From Agarophyton chilense (taxonomy: Eukaryota; Rhodophyta; Florideophyceae; Gracilariales; Gracilariaceae), in NCBI GenBank assembly GCA_030374765.1, contig JARGXX010000001.1, positions 558,001 to 622,000 on the forward strand: 64,000 nt of DNA, given 5' to 3'. The position numbers were made by a program, and so were the translations under genes. Positions 30,440-40,826 of this stretch are shown in pieces. How positions within the stretch are numbered: the stretch's first letter is position 1; every line of letters begins with the position of its first letter. The notes beneath the pieces were generated by a model that was given only the letters and a program-made list of their open reading frames with translations, was not told the DNA's origin and did not search any database.

Positions 30440-33426
30440 ACTTGGGAGTCTCCCCTGCGGGAGGGGCGTCTTCTAAGCCGGAGTTGAAGACGCCCGAGGC
30501 GCTCCAGCTTCGCTCCCCAGCTGTGACTATCCTTTCAAGGAGAACGGCTGACACCGACGTTAACTCGGGATACTTTAGTGTCCTCCGTCGCCCGTGGATA
30601 CGATCCCGTAATCTCCGTATTCCGGATCGAGTTATGGTAATGGCCAAGCGCAATTATAAAGTATTCGCCGACGTCGGCCTGTCCAACCTGTTTATGGTTC
30701 GTCAAATATCTGTCCTGGATACAGGAGCCGCTCCTAACTTAATTCATGTTGAATTGTTACCCCCGCTGCTCCGGGTTCAAGTTCGTACCGGTCCACGTTT
30801 GGATATCGCCGATGCGAACAACAACCCGCTACGGACACTGGGTACAATTTCCCTCATGGTGAGGTTAGGCTCCTATCTCGTTCAGCTAGAGTTTATTGTA
30901 TGCAAGTCACTTGCAGCACCAGTCATACTGGGTTGTGACTTTTACGACCGCTTCGTGGAAGCCATTCGTCCTCGGAGCAGAACTGTGGAACTCGAAGACG
31001 GGTCTACGATCCCAATCGTTCGTAAACCCTTACAGGGAGCAGCGCGAACACGCGTTCCTCTCCCTGTCGCGCAGAAATCTGTGAAGAAGGACCCGGTGTC
31101 TACACTGGTAAAGGTTGCGAAGTCATTGGCTATTCCGCCAGAAACCCAGGTTTGGGTCACAGTTGTTACCAAGCAAATTGGTGTGCATGTGGTACAACCG
31201 AACCCGTCTCTGTATACGCGGCGTCAACTCGCCCTTGCGAATGGGGTTGTCTTCGTGGAACCGGATAAACCTTTGAAGGTTTTGGTAGCCAACTTTGGAA
31301 AGACAACGCAGCATTTGGTCAAACACCAGATCCTGGGTTCTGTTCTTCCACACCCGCATGCGGTCGTACCTACAAATATCTCTATCGCAGAGGTCCTTGG
31401 TGTGGCGGACCCTAAGGAGGGGGAGGACACTGCCGAAATCGCGGAAGACGGTGAGCATACGACTGCAGCTCCACACGCTGAACACTTTAGACCTCAGGAG
31501 GTTACGGCCCCTATCACAGGAGCAGACCAGACGGATCCTGTTCAGGAATTGGAGAAATGGGATCTCAACCATGAACCCGCATCTCATCGGGAGAAGCTGA
31601 GGCACATGCTTCGTGAATTTACCCCCATGTGCGATAGTTCCCTTGGAACTATTGGGATTACAGAACACCGCATCGACTTGTTACCGAACACTCGGCCTAT
31701 TGTTCAACACCCTTACAGGGCTGGACCGAAAGCTCGGGAAGAGGAGAAATCTCAGGTGGAGAAGATGCTTAAAGCGGGCGTAATTGAACCTGCCCAGTCC
31801 GCTTGGGCCTCACCAGTGGTGTTAGTTCCGAAAACGGATGGATCGTGGCGTTTCTGCATCGATTACAGACGCCTGAACGAGGTAACCATTAAGGATATGT
31901 ACCCGATCCCTCGGATGGACGAATACATCGACTCCCTTGGGAGCGCTACTGTTTTCTCTACCCTCGACGCCAATTCGGGCTACTGGCAAGTCCCTATTAA
32001 AGAGGAAGATCGAGACAAAACGGCTTTCGTGTGTCATCAAGGACTTTTCCGATTCCGGAGGATGCCTTTTGGGTTGACAAATGCCCCCGCAACGTTTCAA
32101 CGGGCGATAGACATTTTGCTGGCTCCCTTCAAGTGGAGGACGTGTCTAGTGTATTTAGACGACATTATTGTCTTCTCCAACAACCTGGATGACCACCTCG
32201 AACACGTCAGGGACGTAATGAAGATACTCCGCGACGCGGGAATCACCTTGAAACTCAAGAAGTGCGAGTTTTTCACCGATTCGGTTAAGTATCTGGGTCA
32301 TATCATCCGTCCCGGACAGCTTTCAATCGATGAAGTACGAGTGAAATCCTTGAAGGAAGCAAAACACCCGAAAACAATTCGAACGGAGTTGCGATCCTTC
32401 TTAGGTCTGTGTAACGTGTTTCGCCGATTCGTCCCGAACTTTGCGGATATTGCCACCCCCCTCAACAGGCTTCTGACGAAGGGACAACCAGTTGAATTGG
32501 AACCTTTTGGCGACGCGGAAGCGTCTGCCTTCACGGCACTGGTGAATGCCGTATTATCACCGCCAATCTTGGCTCTACCCAATCCTGGGCTCCCTTACGA
32601 AGTGGACACCGATGCTAATGCAAACCAGGTAGGGTGTGCACTGTTTCAATCCTCTGAGGATGGTGAACGTCACCCTATTGGGTACTGGTCACGTTCCCTG
32701 AATGTCCATGAAAGGAACTACTCGGTCTCCGAGAAAGAATGTTTAGCCGTTGTGTGGGCCTTAGCTACACTTCGCCCCTATCTGATGGGTACTCGTTTCA
32801 AAGTCCATACGGACCACACATTCTTGCGCTGGCTCCTGGAGATCTCCGAACCCTCGGGCCGCCTTATGCGCTGGCGTCTCCGACTGTCGGAATTCGACTT
32901 TGAGATCCTGTACAAGAAAGGGAAGCTGAACACTCAGGCTGATGCACTATCCCGCTTGGGAACCACAAACTCTTACAGAGTTACTCCCCCACCGGAGGTA
33001 ATCAAGCCTCCTGGCTCTCCGCCTAAGGAGGGGGAGGAGGACTTAGTTCCTTCGCAGGACGATGTTTCGGCGTCAGCCAGTCGCCCTAACAAGGAATCTA
33101 GTTCTCACAGTGAGACGGCGAGCCCGACCGAGCCGGCGACGGAGAAGTCACAACCCCAGCGTATGGGTAGCGACATCACCGCCGACCCAGCCGAGCACGA
33201 CGTCAGAAAAGATGACGAAACCCCGCCTAGGGAGAGTCGTGTGGAGAACTCCGCACCCGGAATGCCTACAGAGCCGACGATCACCCGCCGCCGCGGACGA
33301 GACACTGAGGTGTCGCACACTCAAACCCCGCTTTCTCTGGAACGAGCTGTGTCAGCGGACCCGCACGGGGAAGATCTCGACGACGAGGTTGACCAAATTT
33401 GGCTCTCCGTCATGGAATGGGAATAG
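30440..33426 (+). CDS. Gypsy-1 Pol: protease, reverse transcriptase, RNase H
   Basis: The frame is open from before the Gag stop; the first ATG is at 30634. Protease active site is VLDTGAAPNLI. Reverse transcriptase runs from PYRAGPKAREEEKSQVEKML to LGHIIRPGQL, with catalytic FSTLDANSGYW and VYLDDIIVFS. RNase H follows with YEVDTDANANQVGCALF, SEKECLAVVWAL and VHTDHTFLRWL, ending LNTQADALSRL. A Pro/Glu/Ser-rich tail of about 150 residues (not seen in gypsy-2) ends at TAG 33424. RT and RNase H catalytic residues are all present. The integrase that should follow is missing. Confidence 0.88.
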
Positions 33427-33951
33427 GAACTCCTATGGAGACACTGGAACCCTCAGGAATGGGAAAGAAATGAGTAAGCCCCGTCGGGGACAGCTCAGGA
33501 GAGTGCTAGCGCGTGTCGAAAGCGCCACCTCACATCCGCATATGCAGATTTTCCCTCACAAGGAACGGTCACCCCACACGGGGCGCCCGCGCATTTGTGT
33601 GGCACACATCGAATGGCACCGAGCCAATCAAAAGGCTCTGACGACCAACCGTCGTGCAAACCGCCACCGTCGTACGGCGCGTTGCGCGGGAGCAACCTTC
33701 GTCCCCGTAGCTCGGGTTGACGTTGAAGTCTTACCCCCCTGAGATTGGAGACGCTACCGCGTCGCGGTTTCTCAACCGTCACGGAATCTAAGAACACTGT
33801 TGTTATCGGGAAGATCTCAGCTTTAAGAAGAACCCAAACCTGGGCCGTTTTGACTCCGTAGACGGAAGTTACAACGTAGCCCACAGGCCACTCGGCGCCG
33901 TTTGGACGAAGTGCTGAGACCCGCTCGCAACACGGAAAAGAACCCACCGGG
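33427..33951 (+). pseudogene. Remnant of the integrase C-terminal region
   Basis: No HHCC finger or DDE core can be found in any frame. Short pieces look like the integrase tail, e.g. a basic helix near 33620-33680 (EWHRANQKALTTNRRAN) and ESKNTVVI near 33785, equivalent to NASDHTVTV in gypsy-2. These then run in the same frame, with two stops, into the chromodomain. Most of the integrase has been deleted. Confidence 0.5.
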
Positions 33952-34242
33952 GTGTGTCTAGACCCTACGTTGACACCCTCAAGGGAACTAGAGCGTTCCA
34001 AGATGGAAGAGAAGCCCGAACAGGGAAAATTGTACCCGCAGGAATTCGTTATCGATCGCATCGTGCGTCACATCTACACCCCCGAGGGAGAAGTTTGCTA
34101 CCAAGTCCGATGGGACGGATTCTCGCCTGATGAGGATACAGTGGAACCCATTGAGCACCTTCCGAGGTCTAAGGTTTTATCCTATCACCGACGCGCTTGG
34201 GTAACCTTGCCTCCAAATCTGGATCATGCCCAAGTCGGGTAA
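33952..34242 (+). CDS. Chromodomain of gypsy-1
   Basis: The segment from EFVIDRIVRHIYTPEG to YQVRWDGFSPDEDTVEP ends with a helix, the classical chromodomain fold at the C-terminus of chromoviral integrases that steers insertion to marked chromatin. Aromatic positions (Y of CYQVRW, W) are kept. It is now detached from its integrase. The ORF start at 33952 is formal only. Confidence 0.8.
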   Translation: MCLDPTLTPSRELERSKMEEKPEQGKLYPQEFVIDRIVRHIYTPEGEVCYQVRWDGFSPDEDTVEPIEHLPRSKVLSYHRRAWVTLPPNLDHAQVG

Positions 34243-34647
34243 GCCACCACGGGAACTGGTGTGGATGGGACCTCGAAGTGAGGAAGATGTTGGACCTCTG
34301 AAGAGGAATTGAGGAGAGTATCCCGAAGAACACGTATTGAGAGGGAATGTCTACTGGCCCTCGGCCTAGCGCCGTTAACCGGGGAACACAGCACCGGTTA
34401 TCGGGACAGTTTAAGATGAAAAAAGGAAAACAAGATGAAGACGAAGATGAAGAAGATCCTAAGAAAGAATGAGGAAGATGAAGTAGAAGTTAAGATCCTA
34501 GGAAGGAAGAAGAAAAGAAGTTATACAAATATTAGAAGTTTACTATTGTCGCCAAGCTATGGACTCTACAATTGCCCGAAGGCGGAACTACGGAAAGCGA
34601 GACACCCGCGGCTCGGAATGTTCTTCCTCGTCTTAAGGAGGGGGAGA

Positions 34648-35564
34648 TGTAGAGCAACGACCAGTTAGGGGATACTTGAAGATGCAACTCATAGAATGAG
34701 GGTTGAACCCTCCGAGGGTTATGACTATGATCCCCTCTAAGGTGTGCTGAGGTGGCACTGTTTTCTGGTTAGAGTTCGCCTATGAAGGGAAGATTCGGAT
34801 GGCCCATGGTTGGATTGGCCCCGTGATACACGTGGCTTAATTTTGGCACCGATTTTCGGATATTTGTTAGAACGTTGGACTTTTGGGCCCTGACAGTGGG
34901 ATCTTCACGTGTATGGCCCTGAGCAGGTGTGCACTACTGTTATTAGTAGAGTTTAGTTAGCGGGCCCTACTTAGGGAGACGAGATCTGACAGTCCGAAGC
35001 TCAGAGTAAATGGTAACCAAGGTTGGTATTCGATACCTTTAGAGGTTCTTCGTCGCCATCGTTTCGGCCTTACAACCCGGAACGGGCTCTGGTTAGCAAC
35101 GCCTGCGTAGGGACACGACTCCACTTGGAGAGTGCCCACGTTTGGGTTCCGTGCAACCTTGGGACCGCTCAGACGACCTGCGTGCACGATACCCCGTGGG
35201 GGTTCTGCTTACTTGTTGCGTGCTTTTTGTGTTCCCTTTCGAGGACAGGTTTTCGCCCCTGTATTGGGTTTCTTTTGTTGTTTCGCCCCTTTTCTGGTTC
35301 TCGGGTCCGGTGCCTGTTAGTGCCCGACCCTCGCCCCGTTTTTCCTCTTCGCCGGATTTTCCCCCATTCTTTGGGATACCCATACCCATTCCCGATCCAA
35401 CGGTTTCTACCCCTCACCTCCGTCGGTACTGCCGGAATCCCCCGTGGGAGTTACACCCCACACTACGGGTGGAACGGAGGGCTCTGTCTCTGAGTCTGCC
35501 TCCCCCAGGGAGCAAGGCTTCGAACACCTTGAGAGAACTTCCCGTCGCCGGGTTTTGCTCCACA
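34648..35564 (+). repeat. Gypsy-1 3' LTR
   Basis: Preceded by the polypurine tract AAGGAGGGGGAGA (34635-34647). It ends ...TCCACA with TTATT after it, and carries a 7-bp insertion (TTATTAG region near 34940) relative to the 5' copy. Confidence 0.9.
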
Positions 35565-35569
35565 TTATT

Positions 35570-37212
35570 AAGGTGGTTATGAAGTCAGTGGCTAGCGTCA
35601 GTGTCCCCGAAAGTGAAAAACGGGTGCTATGTGTGGAATAGTGTCTAGTTTGGGCGAAAAAAGGGGGGCGCGAGGGGGTTTGAGAGACTGGCCTTCAAAA
35701 AATAAAACAATTTGGAATACTAAACTCCACCAAGTGCAGTTTTCGGAGAGGGTCCTGGAATACTCGTCCTACTTTCAGTGCGAGAATGACGAGACCACTT
35801 CAACCTTCTCGTAACCTACTAGCCACAAAATCATCACTGCGTTCTCTCCGGAGTCAAAAATTCGCCTCAGGGAAGCAAATGGTATCAAAAAATAGGAAAA
35901 AACTGCTCTTTCTGCTGGAGATTTTGAAGACACACTTTAAAGGCGGCAGTACAAAGTCCTTCCAAAAGCGAGGCTTAGTACGAAGGAAAACACGAAATAT
36001 CACGTTTCAACTAGAAACCAAAGTTTCAGTTCTCGTAGTTCGACAAATACAACTTGTAAAAACTTCCACGTACTTCCTCGGGCTGGACTGCAGCGCGAAA
36101 TCAAACACCGGGAGAGTGGCACGAACAAGCCAGACAATGACCGTGCAGATAAAGTTGAAGACGAAAGCGTTGATGATAAAGCGAAACGACGAACTTTTCC
36201 CTCCGTAAGAACAGGTTCAAGTCTTCAAACTGCACGGAAAGCAGCGGCTGGATGGTTGAAAAAGGGCACATTTCAAGGCAAGGAATCTGTGACCAAGACA
36301 AAATGACGCGGAGTAAGAGGAGAAGTAAAGTACTTTTTCAAAACTTTGACGGTGACGAACTCACTCCGGCATCAAGTGTGAAGAAGAGGAGGGATTTTGA
36401 AGAAGTGTCGGAAGGAATTAACCCCAGCGCTCTCGAAATACACTGTAAAGAGATACAGAGGCGGTAGAGGTTGAAGATGGGTGAAAGGAGGGCAACTTTG
36501 GTAGTAGAAGAAGTAAGTACAAAGGATATTAGTGTGACAGAAAATGGAGGTGGGGACTAAGTAGACGTTTTGATCGATTCGGATATGAAAGTGAGAACAA
36601 CTGTGGAGAAAAGCACAGTAGAGCTGGATCAACAGATGAAAAACCTTAAGGTGCGACTCCAAAAGACTGGATTAATCAACATTACGGCTGGCATAACGCT
36701 GAAAAATGTGGAGGAGCAGGAAATAGAGATGAAACAGAACATGTGGGAGAACGACTTGATAATCGAAGGCCTTCGCGGTCTTATCAGCACGAAACGAAAG
36801 CAGAAAACCCATGTGAAGGAATCTGGTTGCATTGGAAGGAATAAGTACAAGATAAATGTACGGGATGAATTCAAGGGGGTGGCGAGGGGATTGTATCACA
36901 TGATGACGGACTGGGCTAGGCGGGAAATTTCAGAACTGGTGTTTAACGACGACATTATGGACAGAAATTGAAAGAACCGCAGTTCAAAGCTTGGGATAAA
37001 TGAGGCTACAGGGATAAAACAAATTTTCATGACGGGGAAGATACGTAGAATGATACCGAAGAAACAAGTGGAATTTGGAAACGGTTTTGGATTATACACT
37101 CCTACGTGTCATGGAGATCTTGATGGGCTTCTACGACACCTAGTAAAAAACGAGGTCCAGCAAGTAATGTGTTATGGAAAACGAAGTTCTGTGTTAGATG
37201 AGGCTTGTAGGG
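35570..37212 (+). pseudogene. Unknown decayed gene, upstream part, interrupted by gypsy-2
   Basis: Coding-like stretches on the plus strand. An upstream part near 36130-36300 (DKVEDESVDDKAKRR, AAAGWLKKGTFQGKES) is in another frame. From about 36303 to 37212 one frame runs with in-frame stops at about 36465, 36558 and 36969: NFDGDELTPASSVKKRRDF, then DLDGLLRHLVKNEVQQVM, then SVLDEACR at the gypsy-2 target. The frame continues across the insertion (see 49035). Composition is charged, Lys/Glu-rich and nuclear-like. No family recognised; it may be a host gene or an unclassified element. Confidence 0.5.
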
Positions 37213-37846
37213 TGTCGTATAGTGGCGGAAGGGCTGACCTTTGAGGTGTCCGATACACTACGTTGACTTTGTAGGTGATGGGTGCGAGGAATCATCGGCC
37301 ACGTGGCTTCGGGCGAGCTACCATCTAGGTGTTGTCAGCCACGTGTAGTGTTGACATGTACCTTCTGGTTGAGTAATTGTTAGTGATAGTAGTTGTAATT
37401 ATGCGTATTTTAGTACAGTAGTGGAGTGGCCACGTGGCACTTTAGCCAGTGCTGGCTAGGTCTCTGACACTAGGTCAGAGACCGTGCCTTGCTGGCACCT
37501 CCCGGGTGATCTGGAGAGTGCAGTCCACTGTGTATAGGGAACTGCACCTCCCCCATCCTTATCTGATCAAGGCAGGCATCACTTGGGTCACGACTATACC
37601 TTTTGGTTTATTGTTTTTCAACTATCACACAGGCTTTCCCGCGCGTTGACGCCTACCATCGTTTACCTACACGGTATAGGCTAGTCGCCCCGCCGTTTGT
37701 CCCTGCGGGTTTTCACGGTGCCCTGTTACCATCGAGGTTTACTACGTCTACCTTCTAAGGTTGAGCGTCAACACGCTCCCTACAGTTGAGCGTCACTGCG
37801 CTCCCGAGACACGATAGTAGCATACCCCAGAGGTGATTGTACGACA
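37213..37846 (+). repeat. Gypsy-2 5' LTR
   Basis: Starts TGTCGTATAGTGGC and ends TACGACA. Compared with 48401-49034 it shows scattered substitutions, concentrated in the first 60 bp, giving it an older look than the gypsy-1 and copia pairs. Confidence 0.9.
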
Positions 37847-37849
37847 TTT

Positions 37850-37868
37850 TGGTCTCCCGACTTAGAAA
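37850..37868 (+). other. Primer-binding site of gypsy-2
   Basis: TGGTCTCCCGACTTAGAAA, three bases after the LTR; identical to that of gypsy-3 on the other strand at 1614-1632. Confidence 0.8.
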
Positions 37869-37921
37869 GTATTTTTAGGTTTCGCCCTACCTTAACAGTT
37901 CACACGAGATTTCGAGAAGGA

Positions 37922-40826
37922 TTGAACGCTCGTACTCCTATTTGGTTTCAAGAAATCCCGCAAAGCAATACAGGATACCACTATTGGTCACAAATGGAAC
38001 GACCGAAGAGGAATACGCGTGGTGCGAGCGCCCCTCCAAGCCATAAAGGTCTTAAAAAAGCCCCATCGGCTCAACCAATTCTGGAAAACCCCAAGGAACT
38101 GCTCCGGCACCCTCGAGACAAAACCGGAAAGGTATATGGTCCGCCGCCAATGGCAATGGAACCTCAAAGGTAATTACAAATTGGGGTTGCAGCGGAGGAG
38201 CTTTGGCCTCAGCTCGAAGAGCGAGCGAAAGTGCTCGTCACCCTCGCGGTCGAGGATGCATTAACCATAAAAAAGAAGTCGGATACCCGGATGGTTCGGC
38301 CCTCAATGGACATCGATGCATTTACCCGTATTGTGGTTGACCGAGCAGCTCAAGAGCTGTCGGACAGGATACCTGAAATGGTGAAACAGTATCTCTTTAC
38401 AGATGCTAGGGATCATGTTTACCGCGCTGTGCAGGACCTTTGGGTTTCCGAGGGATTTGTAGTATCCGCTCTAACGGAGAGAGCAGACACCTGTGAGAGC
38501 GTTCGGACTGCCGATGGGTCGCTTGTGGCGAAGGAAAAGGGGTGGTAGAGCTACAACACCAGCGAGCGGGAAGTGGGGTGTAAGGCCACTACTCGCCAGC
38601 GAGGGTGAACAATGCAACTGTAAAACGTTGATGGAACGTAGGTACGAGACGGCTCGTAAAGTGTTTGGGGGCTGACTACCTATTATAGCTCGTCCGGATC
38701 TCCGGTTAAGGAATCCTAAGCGAGGAACAGAATAGTCATGATGCCCATGTTGTCTCCTTTACTTTGAGTCGGCGCTCACCTCTGGTACACTATATAGTGT
38801 GTGCCAGGGTGAGTGCCCAAATAATACGTAAATAATACCCAGTGGTCAGCCACTTAGCCAAACCACTGTATGGGTATGGTGCCTAATGGACTTACATCTA
38901 CAAAGGGTAGTAAAACCAGCCACGTGGATCGCCACTACATGCGCCGTTGCAAGCCAGTCCACTCGTGATACCACGTGTTCCAACAATGTACCCTGCCTCC
39001 TGGCATCCTACGCGGTGTGTCGCTTCTTATCCTAGCACTGACCAGGCCACTCAGTAAGGAGTTTCAAATGCGACTTTGCGACAAAGAAACCATCGGAACG
39101 CCGAAGTAGTAGAATACTACAGGATTCGCAGAATCCCGACCAACACAGGTGAACATCGCAAAGCGCATACCACAAGGGTTCCAAATGGATCATTCCACCC
39201 ATTCCAAACACTTACCTACTGATAGTGAGTACGTACAATGTCCAAGGCAAAGTCAAGAGGTCCAAGGAAAGGTAGATCCTCAACACATTTCCCTGCCACC
39301 AATTACAGGTCTCGTTCAAAAGAATACCCATGAAGGTGGTCCGAAGGACGATTCGTATGACTCGTTGGATGAGCGACGAAGAAATCGAAAAGGGAAGAAG
39401 CGGAGGACGAAGAGGGGGAAAGAATCGAGAGGATGATTCAGACCCCGACTCGTCAGACTCCAGTTCCGATACGATTTCATCGTCGGATGATGACCGTAAA
39501 GGTAAGAAGAAGAAGAAACCGAACAAGTCGACGAATAAGTCGTCGAAAAAGAACCAAAAGGGTAAAAAGCGATACAATGAGTCGTTCGACTCTGAGTCGG
39601 ACACCGAAATTGACCTGGATGTGCACCAACCCTTGAACGATATGTTCACCAAAGCGGTTGACAACAGGACTTATCGGTTGATCAACCAGTCTTCTGAATA
39701 CACCCAAATGTGTGACACAACCATCACAGGTACGGATCCTATTGCGATAATTGAGTTTCTACAGAAGTTCAAGCTTGCATGTGACCAAAATGGTTTTTCC
39801 GAGGGCGCTGCGATGTGGCTATTTCAGTTTTACCTTAAAGGACAAGCATACTACTTGCTTCATGGTAGGATCCGCGGCAATACCTTAGCGATGGATGAGG
39901 ATGACACAGAGATGTTGAAGTCATACCCAGAAGTGGTCAATTTCCTTTTGGAAACATACGCCACCGATGAGGTTATCCAAGAGGCTTATTCGGAAGTCCT
40001 CCCCTACCATCAAAGGTCTGGGCAAACCGAATCGGATTCTTCGCTCGCGCTTTGGAATCTGGCAACCCGTTGTGGTAATGTGTTTACTACCTCGAGGTTA
40101 AACTCGCTATTGGCCGACAATGTCGACAAAGCAATCCGTTCCCAGGTACGCAATTACCTGGCCACTAACCGAAAGGTAGAGTATAATGGGCTGGCTCGAT
40201 ACTCCCAGGGCCTTGGAGATACCCTTCGGCTGGGAAAAAGACCAGCCATGCCTCCAACCTCGAACGATAAACCGAAAAGGTCAGTCTTGGAAATTGAAGA
40301 CACAACAACCTCAGAGGGTAGCTCGCACATCGAAGTACCTACAGGAACCGCTATCCACTTGGTAGCGACCCAGGGGCGGTTCTCGAAACCGTCGACGGTA
40401 GGAAATTGGTCGTCAACGCGTACACCAAACTCGGTAAAATCGCCGCCAAGTTTGGAGAGCTCGCACAGGATGCCAGGAGCCAGCTCCCATAACTCGCCAC
40501 CCACATCCTACGCCACTGCTCCTACCAACAAGGTTTCGAAGCCCCCCTCAATGGTAACGCGAGACCCTCCAACTGGAGGCCTCGTTTGCTGGTTTTGTCT
40601 CGCGACAGACCATTTGGCCAACAATTGCGCTAAATTACCTCCAGGGATGAGAGACCAGTTGATTCAGGCTCGCATGCAGAATCACCAACGCCTCTATGGG
40701 TCTTCAACGCAAGCACCAAATAGGTTCCAACCCCGTACACCGGTACAGGTCAATACAATCGAGGAAACACCAAAATTGGACTCAACCCTTCCCGTACAGG
40801 AGGAAAACACCGAAGGGTTGGCGTAA
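37922..40826 (+). pseudogene. Gypsy-2 Gag, interrupted by a solo LTR
   Basis: Frame from about 37922 (or the ATG at 37994) with an in-frame TAA at about 38171. It continues through EELWPQLEERAKVLV and AVQDLWVSEGF to the solo-LTR target at 38457, then resumes in the same frame at 39127 (FAESRPTQVNIAKR). A frame change near 39340-39430 leads into the main ORF (39330-40826): Lys/Asp/Ser-rich linker, capsid-like region (KLACDQNGFSEGAAMWLFQFY, LLETYATDEVIQEAY, RCGNVFTT) and zinc knuckle CWFCLATDHLANNC near 40590. The TAA stop overlaps an ATG of the pol frame (TAATG at 40824-40828). Confidence 0.8.
38458..39121 (+). repeat. Solo LTR of another family, inside gypsy-2 gag
   Basis: 664 bp with TGTAGTATCC at one end and GAATACTACA at the other (imperfect inverted ends, TG...CA), flanked by a perfect GGATT duplication (38453-38457 and 39122-39126). 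Removing it plus one GGATT restores the gag frame. A second copy lies at 58660-59325. No coding sequence; a TATATAGTGTG box near 38792 may be its promoter. Confidence 0.85.

Larger units (their letters stand above)
27350..35564 (+). mobile_element. Ty3/gypsy LTR retrotransposon with chromodomain, integrase-deleted (gypsy-1)
   Basis: LTRs at 27350-28259 and 34648-35564 are closely similar (few substitutions, one 7-bp insertion) and flanked by TTATT (27345-27349 and 35565-35569). The primer-binding site follows the 5' LTR at 28262. Order: Gag, protease, RT, RNase H, a degraded stretch, then a chromodomain. RT-before-integrase order and the chromodomain mark it as a chromovirus-type Ty3/gypsy element. 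The integrase core is absent, so it could move only with an enzyme supplied in trans. Confidence 0.9.

Noticed and set aside
33062-33742. 226-codon plus-strand ORF overlapping the gypsy-1 pol tail
   Set aside because: Its first part is a shadow of pol; only a short piece after 33430 may be integrase remnant and is noted there.
38458-39121. Reading the 664-bp repeat as a MITE
   Set aside because: The ends first looked like 8-9 bp terminal inverted repeats, but extending by one base gives TG...CA ends with 5-bp duplications at both sites, which fits a solo LTR better.
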